64,000 bases of DNA from CAVQJU01 sp963754955 (GTDB lineage Bacteria > Acidobacteriota > Vicinamibacteria > Vicinamibacterales > CAVVIG01), in NCBI GenBank assembly GCA_963754955.1, contig CAVWHY010000004.1, positions 62,001 to 126,000 of the forward strand. Direction: 5' to 3'. Positions 20,406-31,414 of the stretch are shown here, in pieces; position 1 is the stretch's first letter, and every line of letters begins with the position of its first letter. The translations under genes were made by a program, and so were the position numbers. Below the pieces are notes generated by a model. The model ran no database searches, was not told where the DNA came from, and saw only the letters and a list, made by a program, of their open reading frames with translations.

Positions 20406-22779
20406 ATGGCGTCCTCTTCCCTTCCCGTTTCCCGCGGCCAGCTCATCGCCGTGGGATTGACCTCCGGCACGCTCCTGATGACCGAGCTCGCGCTGACGCG
20501 AATCTTTTCGGTCGTCATGTATTACCACTTCGCGTTCCTGGCGATCTCCATCGCGCTGTTCGGTTTGAGCGCGAGCGGTGTGTTCGCGTACGTCGTGCGG
20601 CGCCGCGCTCGACCGCCAGTCGACCGACACCCTGCTCGCCTGGCAGGCCGTCGTCTACGCCGTCTTCACGCTGATCGCGCTTTTCGCGCTGGTGCGCCTG
20701 CGGGTCGGCCTCAACTACTCGCGCGAGAACCTCGTGCTGATGCTGACGATCTACGCGCTGGCGGCCCTGCCCTTCTTCACCGGCGGGCTGGTCATCACGC
20801 TGGCGATCTCGCGGCTCGCGTCGCGCGTCAATGCCGTCTACGCATCCGATCTGCTCGGCGCGGCCGCCGGCTGCCTCATCCTGATCCCGCTCCTCGATCG
20901 CGTCGGTGCGCCCGGCGTCGTCCTGACGGCGGCGGCGCTCGCGCTGACCGCAGCTGTGCTGTTCGCCCCGGCGGCGAGCCGGGCGCGGTTTGCCGGCGCC
21001 GGCGCCGCGATCATGGCGGTGGCGCTCGCAGGTCAGCTGTCGGGCATCGCGGTCTTCGACGTAGTCGTCACGAAGGGACACCAGGGCGACACCGTCCTGT
21101 TCAGCAAGTGGAATTCGTTTTCCCGAATCGGCGTCTACGAACGCACCCACGGCGACTGGTCGCTGAGTCCCAAATACACCGGCGTGTTGCCCGACACGCG
21201 GTACATGGACATCGATTCGGCGGCCTCCACGCCCATCCTCCACGTCGAGCCGGGCTTCGTCGAACGTCCAGTACCTGCGCTACGAGCTGACCGCCATGGC
21301 GTATCAGCTCAGGAAGCCCGGCTTCTCGGCGCTGGTCATCGGCCCCGGCGGCGGCCGCGACCTGGTGTCCGCGCTCGTCTTCGGCGCCGGCCACGTCGAC
21401 GGTGTCGAAATCAACCCGATCATCGCCAACGACGTCATGCGCGGGCAGTTCGGCGAGTACTCGGGCGGCATCTACACGCACCCCCGCGTGCACATCGCGA
21501 TCGACGACGGGCGCAGCTTCGTCCGGCGGTCGCCCGACAAGTACGACGTCATCCAGGCGTCGCTCGTGGACACGTGGGCCGCGACCGCCGCCGGCGCGTA
21601 CACGCTGACCGAGAACACGCTGTACACGGTCGAGGCGTTCAACGATTACCTCGACCACCTGACCGACGACGGCATCATGACGATGACGCGCTGGGTGCTC
21701 GACGGCCTTCGCCTCGTGTCGCTCGCGCAGGCGGCGTGCGAGTCGCGCGGCTGGGACGTCAAGTCGCGGCTCGCCATCGTGCAGGTCGATCGCGTGCAGA
21801 CCTTCATGCTGAAGCGTAGCCCGTTCACGGCTGACGAAATCCGCACGCTGCGGGAGACGTCGAACCGTCTGGGCTTCAACGTGCTGTACGCGCCGCAGGT
21901 GCCTGGCGAGGCCGTCGGCGGCCGATGCCGACCGACTGGGTGGACGGCATGGAGACGGCCGACTACCCGCGGCTGATCCTCGCAGCCGACCGGCAGAAGT
22001 TCTTGGACGACTACCCGCATGACCTCCGGCCGACCACCGACGATCGGCCGTTCTTCTTTCACACCACGAAGCTGAAGGATCAGTTCCAGGTCGCGTTCGG
22101 CAAGTCGATGCTCTTCGGCAACGGCCTGAGCGCGCTGTTGACGCTGATGGGCATTTCCGGCAGCGCTCGTCGTGCTGTTCGTCCTCGGACCGCTCGCGCT
22201 GGTCGGCGTCGGCGGCACGCGCCGGTGGTTCTCGTGGCTGCTCTATTTCGGCGCGCTCGGCGCGGGCTTCATGCTGATCGAGGTCTCGGTGCTGCAGCGG
22301 TTCGTGCTGCTGCTCGGACACCCGGTCTACTCGCTGACCGTCACGTTGTTTTCGCTGCTGCTTGGCACCGGCCTCGGCGCGGCACTGGAGCCGGCGGCTG
22401 GACGACGCGACGCTCGTGCGGTCCACGACCATCATGCTGGTGGTCATCGCCGCCATCGGTCTGGCCGTCGTTGCCGCGGCCACTCCGCTGCTCACTTGGG
22501 CCATCCCGTTCTCACGTCCGGCCCGCATCGTCATCGCCGTCGCTGACCCTCGCCCCGATTGGCGTCGCGCTGGGCATCCCGATGCCCGCAGGCATCCGGC
22601 TGCTCCATTCCCGCGCTCCCCAGATGGTCAGCTGGGCCTGGGGCATCAACGGGGCGCTGTCGGTCCTCGGGGCCACCCTGGCCATCTTCATCGCGATGAA
22701 CTGGGGCTTCGGGGTGACTCTGATGGCCGCCTCCGGAACCTACCTGATCGGCCTAATCGCCCTGCTATCAGCGATTTAG
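20406..22779 (+). CDS. Membrane-embedded spermidine-synthase-like protein, about seven frameshifts
   Basis: The N-terminal part (about 230 residues) has several transmembrane helices, for example LLMTELALTRIFSVVMYYHF. The middle has a SAM-binding Rossmann domain with VIGPGGGRDLVSALVFGAGH and GVEINPIIAND, as in spermine/spermidine synthases; the C-terminal part is again multi-pass (VGGTRRWFSWLLYFGALGAG). Inserted bases near 20605, 21267, 21910-21925 (two), 22165, 22395 and 22548 break the frame; length modulo three agrees with seven, giving about 788 residues. Such fused membrane 'spermidine synthases' are common in soil bacteria with unknown substrate. It is the first gene on the plus strand after a divergent gap of 40 bases. 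Confidence 0.7.
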
Positions 22780-22818
22780 AGACATTCTGAAACCCTGAAC
22801 GTCGTTTTTGCGTCTAAC

Positions 22819-22860
22819 GATGTTGATTGACTGAACACTGTTCAGTGTAAGATCAACATC
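22819..22860. promoter_or_regulatory. Nested palindromic operator for the TetR regulator
   Basis: ACTGAACA and TGTTCAGT form a perfect inner inverted repeat with one base between (22830-22846). Outside it GATGTTGAT (22819-22827) is mirrored by ATCAACATC (22852-22860), which ends directly before the tetR start codon. Such symmetry just upstream of a tetR gene is a typical autoregulatory operator. Confidence 0.75.
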
Positions 22861-23556
22861 ATGGGTATTAAAGAACGTCAGGAGCGAGATCGCGAGGCCG
22901 TCAGCCGCGCGATCCTCGATGCGGCCCGCGAGCTCTTCGTGGCCGAGGGCTACGGCAACGTCTCGATTCGCAAGATTGCCGAGCGCATCGAATACAGCCC
23001 CGCCGCCATCTACGGCTACTTCCCCAGCAAGGACGACATCTTCTACGCGCTCGCCGAAGAGGGCTTCCGGCTGCTGTATGCGCGCGACAACGCCGCCGTG
23101 GTGGACGCCGCGCTCGACAAGCTCGAGCCGCTCGACCGGGTCCGGACGATCTTCTGGCGCCTCTACGAGTTCAGCCGCCAGCACCCGCAGTACTTCGAGC
23201 TGATGTTCATGGACCGCTCGGTTCCCCGCATCAGCCAGGTGTACGAGCGGTTCGCGTTCGCGCGCGAGATGAAGGCGCACCTGGTCGCCCAGATTCAGAC
23301 CTGCATCGACGCAGGTGTCTTTCCGCCGCAGGTCAACGCGTACGTCGCTTTCCGGCTGCTGACGATGGGCCTGATGGGCGCCGCGATGATGCGCCTGAGC
23401 GATCGTCTCGGCCCCGGCGAAAACGCCGACACGCTGGCCCGCGACGTCCTGAACGTCACGCTGCGCGGCCTGCAGTCGGGCATCGCGCTCGAATCCACAT
23501 CCGTCGACATTGATTGCCTGCCGGACGAGATCCCGGCGAGCAAGAAGGTTTCCTGA
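22861..23556 (+). CDS. TetR family transcriptional regulator of the efflux operon
   Basis: This intact 231-residue protein has an N-terminal helix-turn-helix (about residues 14-60: AILDAARELFVAEGYGNVSI and YSPAAIYGYFPSKDDIFYAL), which is the TetR signature. The C-terminal domain (about 70-215) is a variable ligand-binding bundle. It reads into MFP, RND and TolC genes, so it very likely represses them and responds to a pump substrate. The nested palindrome immediately upstream is its probable operator. The MFP start follows after ten bases. Confidence 0.9.
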   Translation: MGIKERQERDREAVSRAILDAARELFVAEGYGNVSIRKIAERIEYSPAAIYGYFPSKDDIFYALAEEGFRLLYARDNAAVVDAALDKLEPLDRVRTIFWRLYEFSRQHPQYFELMFMDRSVPRISQVYERFAFAREMKAHLVAQIQTCIDAGVFPPQVNAYVAFRLLTMGLMGAAMMRLSDRLGPGENADTLARDVLNVTLRGLQSGIALESTSVDIDCLPDEIPASKKVS

Positions 23557-23566
23557 GGAGCGTCCC

Positions 23567-24769
23567 ATGGCGGCACAGTCTCGCGCAGTCGTTTTCGTTC
23601 TCGTCACCACTCTTGCGCTCCCTCGCCGGCGCCGCGTGCAGCACCGCGACCGGCAAGACGCGAGGATCGCCAGCCGCCGGCGCTCGCCGTGTCGGTGTCG
23701 CCAGTGGCCGTGACGGAACAGCCCATCGCCCGTTTCATTCGCGTCACCGGCACGCTGACCGCCGAGGAGCAGGCCGACGTCGCGGCCGAGACCAGCGGAC
23801 GCGTCGTGTCGACGCCGGTGGAACGCGGCACGACCGTCAGCCAGGGCGCCGAGCTCATCCGGCTGTCGGCGGTCGAGACGGAGGCGAGCGTGAAGGAGGC
23901 CGAGGCCAACGCCGCGCAGATCGAGGCGCGCCTTGCCCAGCCGGCCACGACGGGCTTCGACGTCAGCAAGGTGCCTGAAGTCGCAAACGCGCGCGCCAAC
24001 TTCGCGCTCGCCGAGGCGGAGTTCGCCCGCATCGAGAAGCTGCTCGCCGAGCGCGTCGTTTCGCAGTCGGAGTACGACCAGCGCAAGACCCAGGTCGAAG
24101 CCGCGCGCCAGCAGTTCGAGTCCGCGAAGAACGGCGCCGAGCAGCAGTACCAGGCGCTGCAGGCAGCCCGCGCCCGCGTCACGCTCGCCCGAAAGGCGCG
24201 CGAGCGACACGGTCGTGCGCGCGCCGTTTTCGGGCGTCGTCGTCGCAGCGGCTGGTGTCGACCGGCGACTACGTCACCACGCGGCATGAAGGTCGCGCAG
24301 GTGGTCCGCGTCATGCCGCTGCGCATCGCGCTGACGGTGCCGGAGCAGTTCGTCGCGGACGTCAGGGTCGGCCAGCCGGTGTCGTTCACCGTGGACGCGT
24401 TCGCCGGCCGCACGTTCGAAGGCAAGGTGCGCTACGTGTCGCCGTCGCTCCGCGCGGATCAGCGCGCGCTCACCGTCGAGGCCGTCGTGCCCAACAGCAA
24501 CGGCGAGCTCAAGCCGGGCATGTTCGCGACGGCGCTGATCGAGCAGCCGAAGAAGGTCGACGCCGTCCTCGTGCCGGCGTCCGCCGTGCGCGTGGTCTCC
24601 GGCACGAGCCGCGTGTTCGTCGTCACCGGCGACCACGCCGAAGAGCGTCTCGTGACGACCGGACAGGTGCTCGACCAGCTGGTCGAGATTACCAGCGGGC
24701 TCGACGCGCGGCGACCGCGTCGCCACCGCGAACGTCACCCAGCTCGTCGACGGCGTGAAAGTGAAGTGA
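23567..24769 (+). CDS. RND efflux periplasmic adaptor (MFP) lipoprotein, about six frameshifts
   Basis: A signal peptide with lipobox (LAGAACSTA) is followed by a HlyD/AcrA-type adaptor: lipoyl half with EEQADVAAETSGRVVSTPVE, a long coiled-coil hairpin (EAEANAAQIEARLAQ to QYQALQAARARVTLARKA), the second lipoyl half and a beta-barrel with VRVMPLRIALTVPEQFVADV. Extra bases near 23620, 23690, 24200, 24248, 24288 and 24710 interrupt it; length modulo three agrees with six. The adaptor links the RND pump to TolC. It sits between tetR and the RND gene. Confidence 0.85.
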
Positions 24770-24778
24770 AGGTGTCCC

Positions 24779-27700
24779 ATGCAATGGCTTGCTGAGCTCT
24801 GCGTCAAACGTCCGGTCTTCGCGACCGTCCTCATCCTCTCGCTGACCGTCGTCGGCGCGTTCTCGTTCATCCAGCTCGGCGTCGATCGGTATCCCGAAGG
24901 TCGACATCCCGACGATTCTGATCACGACGGTGCAGCCCGGCGCGGCGCCCGAGCAGATCGAGACCGAGGTCACCGACAAGATCGAGGAGGCGGTCAACAC
25001 GATCAGCGGCATCGACGAGCTGCGGTCGACCTCGTCGGAAGGCGTGTCGATCGTCACCGTCGGCTTCCTGCTCGAGAAGGACGGCGACATCGCGGCGCAG
25101 GAAGTGCGCGACAAGGTCAACGGCATCCTGCCGCAGCTGCCGAGAACGATCGAGCAGCCGCGCGTGGATCGGTTCGATCCCGACGCTGCTCCCGTGCTGA
25201 GCCTCGCGCTCGACGTCGAAGCGGCCGGTTCGCGAGATCACCGAGTACGCCGACAAGGTCATCCGCCGGCAGCTCGAGAGCCTCGAAGGCGTCGGCCAGG
25301 TGCTCGTCGATCGGCGGCCGCAGCCGCCAGATCAACATCACGCTCGATGCGGATCGGCTCCGCGCCTACAACGTGACGGTCACCGACGTCTCGCGCGCGC
25401 TGAACCTGCAGAACGCGGAGATTCCCGGCGGCCGCATGGACCAGGGCCCGCAGTCCGTCACGCTCCGCACGCGCGGCCGCGTCCAGAGCGTCGGCGAGTT
25501 CAACGACATCGTCGTGAAGGCGAACCAGACCCATCCGGTCAGGATCGCCGACGTCGGGCAGGTCGAAGACGGCATGGCCGACGCCGACACCGATCGCGAA
25601 CATCGACGGCACCGCCACGGTGCTGCTGAACGTGCGGCGGCAGTCCGGCACGAACACCGTCGAGGTGGCCAAGAACACCAAGGAGCGCATCGAGGAAATC
25701 AGGAAGGCGCTGCCGCCCGGCTACGATCTGCGCATCGTTCGCGACACGTCGGAGTTCATCGAAGCGTCGATCCACAACGTCGAGGAACACCTCATCGTCG
25801 GCTCGCATCCTCGCGGCGCTCGTCGTGCTGCTGTTCCTGACGAACCTGCGCTCGACGCTCATCTCCGCCATCGCCATCCCGACGTCGATCATCGCCACGT
25901 TCGGCCTGATCTGGTTCATGGGCTTCACGCTCGACATCCTGACGATGCTGGCGCTGACGCTTATCGGTCGGCATCGTGATCGACGACGCGATCGTCGTGC
26001 TGGAGAACATCTACCGCTTCATCGAGGAGAAGGACGAAGACCAGTTCCAGGCGGCGATCGACGGCACCAAGGAGATCGGCCTCGCCGTGCTGGCGACCAC
26101 GCTGTCGCTGGCGACGATTTTCGTTCCCGTCGCGTTCATGGGCGGCATCGTCGGCCGGTTCATGAAGAGCTTCGGCCTCACGATGGCGTTCGCGATCATG
26201 GTGTCGCTGATCGTCAGCTTCACGCTGACGCCGATGCTGTCGGCGCGCTTCCTGAAGATCGAGAAGAAGAAGCACGGCGCAGCGGCGTCGTCGAAGGACT
26301 CGCGCGTGTTCCACGCGGTCGACGTGTTCTACACGCGGATGCTCGAGTGGGCGATGAGCCACCGCGCGATCGTGGCGGGCGTGGCCGTGCTGGTCCTGTG
26401 CTCGAGCGTGCCGCTGTTCATGGTCGCCAACAAGAACTTCCTGCCGAACGACGACCAGTCCGAGTTCGAAATCAACCTGCGGGCGCCCGAGGGCACGAGC
26501 CTCGAGTCCACCGAGGTGATCACGAACCGGATCACGAACGCGATCAGGAGCCAGACGCCCGAGGTGCAGTACACGCTGGTGCAGATCGCCGGCGACGGTC
26601 CGAAGACGCGCAACCTGTCGACGATCTACGTCCGCCTGACGCCCATCGAAGAGCGACGCCGCGACCAGTTCGCGGTCATGGACGACATCCGGAGCCGCAT
26701 CCTGCCGCCGCTGACGACGGGGCTGCGGATCTCCGTGCAGCCGGTGGCCAACATCGGCGGCGGCGGGAACCAGAACGCCGACATCCAGTTCATCATCAAC
26801 GGCCCCGACCTGGTGAAGCTGGACACCTACAGCAAGCAGCTGGTCGCGCGGGTCCGCCAGATGAAGGGCGTCGTCGACGTGGACACGTCGCTGAACGCCG
26901 GCAAGCCTGAAGTGTCGGTGCGCGTCGATCGGCCGAAGGCGGCCGACCTCGGCGTGCAGATTGCCGACGCGGCCGAGGCCCTGCGCCTCCTGGTGGGCGG
27001 CGATCAGGTGACGACGTATAACGAGGGCGGCGAGCAGTACGAGGTCCATCTCCGCGCGAAGGCCGTGAACCGCAGCACCCAGGAGGCCGTCGCCTCGCTG
27101 ACCGTGCCGTCGGCTCGCCTCGGGACCGTGTCGCTCGACAACGTGGCGACGTTCTCGCGCGGCTCCGCGCCGTCGGACATCAACCGCCTGCGGCGGCAGC
27201 GCCAGGTCACCGTGTTCGCGAACCTGCTGCCCGGAGGGTCTCAGGCCGAAGTGCAGAACGCGATGGAGGCCGAGTTCAAGAACCTGAACGCCGGGCCGGA
27301 ATATCGCGGCGGCCTCACGGGGCGGTCGCGCGAGCTCGGCCGGGCGGCGCAGAACTTCATCCTGGCCTTCTCGCTGTCGCTGATCTTCATGTATCTGATC
27401 CTCGCGGCGCAGTTCGAATCGTGGCTGCATCCGGTCACGATCCTGCTCTCGCTGCCGCTGACGCTGCCGTTCGCGCTCCTGTCGATCATCATCTTCCAGG
27501 CAGTCGCTGAACATCTTCTCGGCGCTCGGGCTGCTGGTGCTGTTCGGCGTGGTGAAGAAGAACTCGATTCTGCAGATCGATCACGCCAACCAGCTCAAGG
27601 AGAAGGGCCTCGCCACGCACGAGGCGATCGTGCAGGCCAGCCGCGACCGGCTGCGGCCCATCCTGATGACCACGTTTGCGTTCGTGGCCGGCATGATCCC

Positions 27701-27915
27701 GCTCATCGTCTCGCGCGGCATCGGCTCGGGCACCAACCACGCCATCGGCTTCGTCATCTTCGGCGGCCAGTCGCTGGCACTGGTGCTGACGCTGCGTCGT
27801 GACACCGGTCGCCTATTCCCTCTTCGACGACCTTTCTCATCGCGTTTTCGGGCGCAAGGCCGCGCGCACCGAGCCCGCCGGCTCGCTCGCGGCCACCGCG
27901 CCGTCTCAGGTGTAA
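24779..27915 (+). CDS. RND family efflux transporter permease, about eight frameshifts
   Basis: The protein starts MQWLAELCVKRPVFATVLIL and carries RND hallmarks: YPKVDIPTILITTV after the first helix, VGIVIDDAIVVLENIYRFIE in helix 4, FILAFSLSLIFMYLILAAQF and FGVVKKNSILQIDHANQLKE in the second half. Inserted bases near 24892, 25222, 25312, 25590, 25803, 25970, 27508 and 27793 break it; the length modulo three predicts two, five or eight, in agreement. Corrected length is about 1042 residues, normal for AcrB-type pumps. The VxxDDAIVVxEN helix suggests proton-coupled hydrophobe/amphiphile export rather than heavy-metal export. Confidence 0.9.
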
Positions 27916-27917
27916 CC

Positions 27918-29575
27918 ATGCGTCAGACCATTCGCTGCACGACCCTCTCGTTTGTCCTGGCTGCGGCATCGGCCGTCTCCGCGCAGACGCCCGCGCCGGC
28001 CGTCCTCCGGCTCACCGTGGACGACGCCGTCAAGATGGCGCTCGACCACAACGTCGACCTGAACGCGGACCGTCTCGATCCGCAGATCAGCGACACGCGT
28101 GTGGCCGCCGCGAGCGCGCAGTTCCGGCCGACGTTCAACACGGGCCTCAACCGCAACAACCAGATCTCGCCGCCCTCGAGCTTTCTGATTCCCGAGCCGA
28201 CGCAGAACGACGCCGTCACCTCGAGCGCCGGGCTGAGCCAGCGGCTCCCCTGGTACGGCACGTACCTACAACGTCGCGTTCAACGCCGTGCACACCAACA
28301 GCAACAGCTTTCTCTCGAGCTACGACCCGCTCGTCACGTCCGGCCTGACGCTCGGCATCTCGCAGCCGCTGGTGCGCGATCTGTTCATCGACGCGGCGCG
28401 GCAGAACCTCGTCACCAGCCGCATCAACCGCGACATCGTCGGACACGCGGCTGCGCGAGAGCATCGTGCATACGACCGCCAACACGAGGAGCGCGTACTG
28501 GCTGCTTGTGTCGGCGCTCGCCAACGTGGACGCGCGGACGGTCACGCTGGGCCTGTCGCAGGAACTGGCGCGGGTCAACAAGGCCAAGGTGGACGTCGGA
28601 CAGTCGCCGCCGCTCGATCTCGTCTCGGCACAGGCCGAAGTCGCGGCCAACGAGGAGCAGCTGATCATCGCGCAGACGCTGGTCCGCCAGGCCGAAGACC
28701 GCCTGCGCCTGCTCATCTTCGATCCGACCGACCTGAGCATCTGGAACCAGACGATCGAGCCGATCGACTCGCCGCCGATCGCTCAGGTGAGCCTCGACGT
28801 CGACGCGGCGGTGACGGCGGGCGCTCGGCGGCCGCGACCGACATCGCCCGGTCGAAGAAAGACATCGAGAACGCCAGACGCCAACGTGAAGTACGCCGGC
28901 GAACCAGAAGCTGCCCGACGTACGCCTGAACGCCAGCTACGCGGCGAGCGGCCTCGGCGGCACCCAGGTGCTGCGCACCGGGCGGGTTCCCGGGCACCAT
29001 CGTCGGGCCCGGGCAGATCACCGATTTCGGGTCCGTGCTGAATCAGCTCTTCACGCACAACTACCCGACGTGGGTGTTCGGCGTCAGCCTGTCGTATCCG
29101 CTCGGGCAAAGCGTCGAGGAAGCCAACCACGCCCGCGCCAAACTCGAGCTCGTTCAGGCTGGCGAACGGCTCAAGGGCAGCCAGGCGCGCGCGATCCAGC
29201 AGGTTCGCGATGCCGCTTACAAGATCGACATGAACACCAAGCGCATCGCAGACCACGCGGGCCGCCACGAATCTGGCCGAACAGCGGCTGGACGCCGAGC
29301 AGAAGCGGTTCGAAGTGGGCTTGTCCACGAGCTTCCTGGTCATCCAGGCGCAGCGCGATCTGGCGCAGGCGAAGGCGAACGAGGTGTCGGCCGTCTTGGC
29401 GTACGACCTGGCGCTGGTGGACTACGAAGAGCTGCAGGAAGCCGGGCCGGGCGGGACCGGTATCAGCGCACCTTCGTCGTCAACGCCGACGGCCACTCCC
29501 GCAGCGGCCGCTGCCTCGGCTGTGGCCACCGGCACCGTGCGCCCCTCCACCCTGATCGGCATACCGGGCTTCTAA
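27918..29575 (+). CDS. TolC family outer-membrane efflux protein, several frameshifts
   Basis: A signal peptide (MRQTIRCTTLSFVLAAASAV) precedes an OEP-type protein: LRLTVDDAVKMALDHNVDLN near residue 30, QRLPWYGT, VTSGLTLGISQPLVRDLF, then helical hairpins such as EVAANEEQLIIAQTLVRQAE and a second repeat with PTWVFGVSLSYPLGQSVEEA. The C-terminal tail is Ser/Thr/Ala-rich. Frames change near 28268, 28448, 28825 (two), 28880, 28905, 28985 and 29265; the length modulo three agrees with five or eight insertions. It begins two bases after the RND stop and forms the outer channel of the same pump. Confidence 0.85.
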
Positions 29576-29579
29576 CACC

Positions 29580-29669
29580 CAGGGCAAAGGGCAAAGGGGT
29601 AGATCGCGGCCCTCCCTTGGCCCTCTGCCCTCTGCCCTTTGCCCTCTGCTCTCTGCCCCTCGCCTGTCG
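29580..29669. repeat. Inverted array of CCCTCTG-type heptamers
   Basis: The left arm CAGGGCAAAGGGCAAAGGGG (29580-29599) pairs with a right arm of eight consecutive heptamers (29614-29669; consensus CCCTCTG, one unit CCCTTTG). It directly follows the TolC stop and may terminate the efflux transcript. The tail of the last unit contains the -35 of the next promoter. Confidence 0.7.
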
Positions 29670-29691
29670 ATCCTGCCTTCTCTCGTTCGAC
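29665..29691 (+). promoter_or_regulatory. Putative ECF42-type promoter of the yciI cassette
   Basis: TGTCGA (29665-29670) and CGAC (29688-29691) are separated by 17 bases. This matches the target motif I recall for ECF42 sigma factors (TGTCGA at -35, CGAT/C at -10). The cassette downstream ends in such a sigma factor, so autoregulation is likely. Confidence 0.6.
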
Positions 29692-29735
29692 GTATGTATA
29701 GAGCCTGAGAAGAGGCCATTACAAAGGAGCGAACG

Positions 29736-30152
29736 ATGCGATTCATGGTGCTGGTCAAGGCCGATCACAACTCGGAGGCAGGCGTCATGCCGTCCGAACA
29801 GCTGATCGTCGAGATGGGAAAGTTCAACGAACAGCTCGTCAAAGCCGGCGTGATGCTGGCCGCCGACGGGCTCCAGCCGAGCTCGAAAGGCGCGCGGATA
29901 AAGATCGGGGCGGACGGGAAGCGGACGGTCATCGACGGGCCCTTCGCCGAAACCAAAGAGCTCATCGCGGGCTTCTGGATGATCCAGGCGAAGTCGAAGC
30001 AGGAGGCGATCGAGTGGTTCCTCCGCTGCCCGGCCGAGGTCGAGATCCGGCAGGTCTTCGACGCCGCGGACTTCGAACCGATGATCAAGAGCGACGAGGG
30101 CCGCGCCGTCATGGACGCCGAGCGCGAATTTCGCAAGCGCACCAACACCTAG
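29736..30152 (+). CDS. YciI/DGPF-domain protein, first copy
   Basis: This intact 138-residue protein has the DGPF hallmark in VIDGPFAETKELIAGFWMIQ near residue 70 and a ferredoxin-like alpha-beta fold. AAAGGAG lies seven bases before the ATG. YciI-like DGPF proteins are the usual partners of ECF42 sigma factors; their biochemical role is unclear. It shares about half its residues with the next gene, so the pair looks like a tandem duplication. The C-terminal extension (about residues 110-138, with FEPMIKSDEGRAVMDAERE) is absent from the second copy. Confidence 0.9.
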   Translation: MRFMVLVKADHNSEAGVMPSEQLIVEMGKFNEQLVKAGVMLAADGLQPSSKGARIKIGADGKRTVIDGPFAETKELIAGFWMIQAKSKQEAIEWFLRCPAEVEIRQVFDAADFEPMIKSDEGRAVMDAEREFRKRTNT

Positions 30153-30164
30153 AGGAGACACCAG

Positions 30165-30536
30165 ATGCGATTCATGGTCATTCGCCGGGCGGACAAGTTG
30201 ACGGAAGCAGGCGTCCGCCCGGGCAAGGCACTACTTGATGCGATGATGAAATATCACGAGGACGGCGCGAAGGTCGGTATCGTGCTGGACGGCACGGGAC
30301 TGCAGCCCAGCTCGAAGGGCGCGCGTGTAAAGATCGCCGGCGGCAAGGCGACCGTGACGGACGGTCCGTTCGCCGAGACGAAAGAGCTCATCGCGGGATT
30401 CACGATGATCCAGGTGAAATCCAGGGAAGAGGCGATCGAGTGGGTCAAGGGATGGCCCCGCGAGGATGGGGACGTCGAGCTCGAGATCCGGCAGCTGTTC
30501 GAGGCCGAGGATGTCGCCTCCTGGGGAAAAGACTGA
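30165..30536 (+). CDS. YciI/DGPF-domain protein, second copy
   Basis: This 123-residue paralogue repeats the features of the first copy (MRFMVIRRADKL at the start and VTDGPFAETKELIAGFTMIQ near residue 62). GAGGAG lies about seven bases before the ATG and only 12 bases separate it from the first copy, so both are translated from one transcript. Acidic residues are concentrated in its last 25 positions. Its role with the ECF42 sigma factor is inferred from context. Confidence 0.9.
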   Translation: MRFMVIRRADKLTEAGVRPGKALLDAMMKYHEDGAKVGIVLDGTGLQPSSKGARVKIAGGKATVTDGPFAETKELIAGFTMIQVKSREEAIEWVKGWPREDGDVELEIRQLFEAEDVASWGKD

Positions 30537-30555
30537 GCACCGGAGCGGAGCCACC

Positions 30556-31351
30556 ATGCACACCGTACGATCGAAAGACGGCACGCCGATCGCGTTCGAT
30601 CGGCGGGGACCGGCCCGGCGCTCGTCATCGTGGACGGCGCGCTCTGCTACCGCGCCTCCGGGCCGAGCGGGCCGCTGGCGGCGCTGCTCGCGGATCGGTT
30701 CACCGTTTTCACCTACGACCGCCGTGGGCGCGGCGACAGCGGGGACACGAAGCCGTATGCGATCGATCGCGAAATCGAGGATCTCGATGCGCTGATCCGG
30801 GAAGCCGGGGGGTCGGCGTTCGTCTATGGCGTCTCGTCCGGCGCCGCCCTCGCGCTCGAAGCAGCCAGCCGCGGCCTGCCGATCAGCAAGCTGGCGCTGT
30901 ACGAATCGCCCGTGCATCGTGGACGATACTCACGCGCCGCTGCCGGCGGATTTCCTCGCGCGGCTGAAGGCCGCCGTCGCGGAGAACCGCCGCAGCGACG
31001 CGGTGAAGATGTTCCTCAGACTCGTGGACCTGCCGGCCATCGCGCTGCTGATGATGCCGCTCCTGCCGGCGTGGTCGAAGCTCAAAGCTGTCGCGCACAC
31101 GCTGCCCTACGACATCACAATCGTCCAGGAAAACCAGCGGGGCACGCCGTTCGCGGCGGGGCGCTGGGCAGGGGCCGCCGTGCTTACGCTCGCGATGGAT
31201 GGCGGCAAGAGCCCCGCGTGGATACGAAACGGGATGAGAGCCCTGGCGGGCGCTGCTGCCCAACGCGACGTTCCGGACCCTCGAGGGCCAGACGCACATG
31301 GTCAAGGCTCCCGCGCTCGCCCCCGTCTTGACGGAGTTCTTCGCCTCGTAG
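30556..31351 (+). CDS. Alpha/beta hydrolase of the ECF42 cassette, about four frameshifts
   Basis: The open frames join to an alpha/beta-hydrolase of about 263 residues: TVRSKDGTPIAFDRRG at the start, TVFTYDRRGRGDSGDTKPYA after it, the nucleophile elbow in VYGVSSGAALALEAAS (serine in GVSSG) and TLEGQTHMVKAPALAPVLTE near the end, where the histidine completes the triad. Inserted bases near 30615-30630 (two), 30918 and 31250 break it, in agreement with length modulo three. It lies between the YciI genes and the sigma factor; substrate unknown. Confidence 0.8.
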
Positions 31352-31414
31352 GGGCAAGCGTTCAGGTTGCGCCGGCCTTGCGCGGCCCGTTTGAAGATGG
31401 TCTGATCGGCAGAC

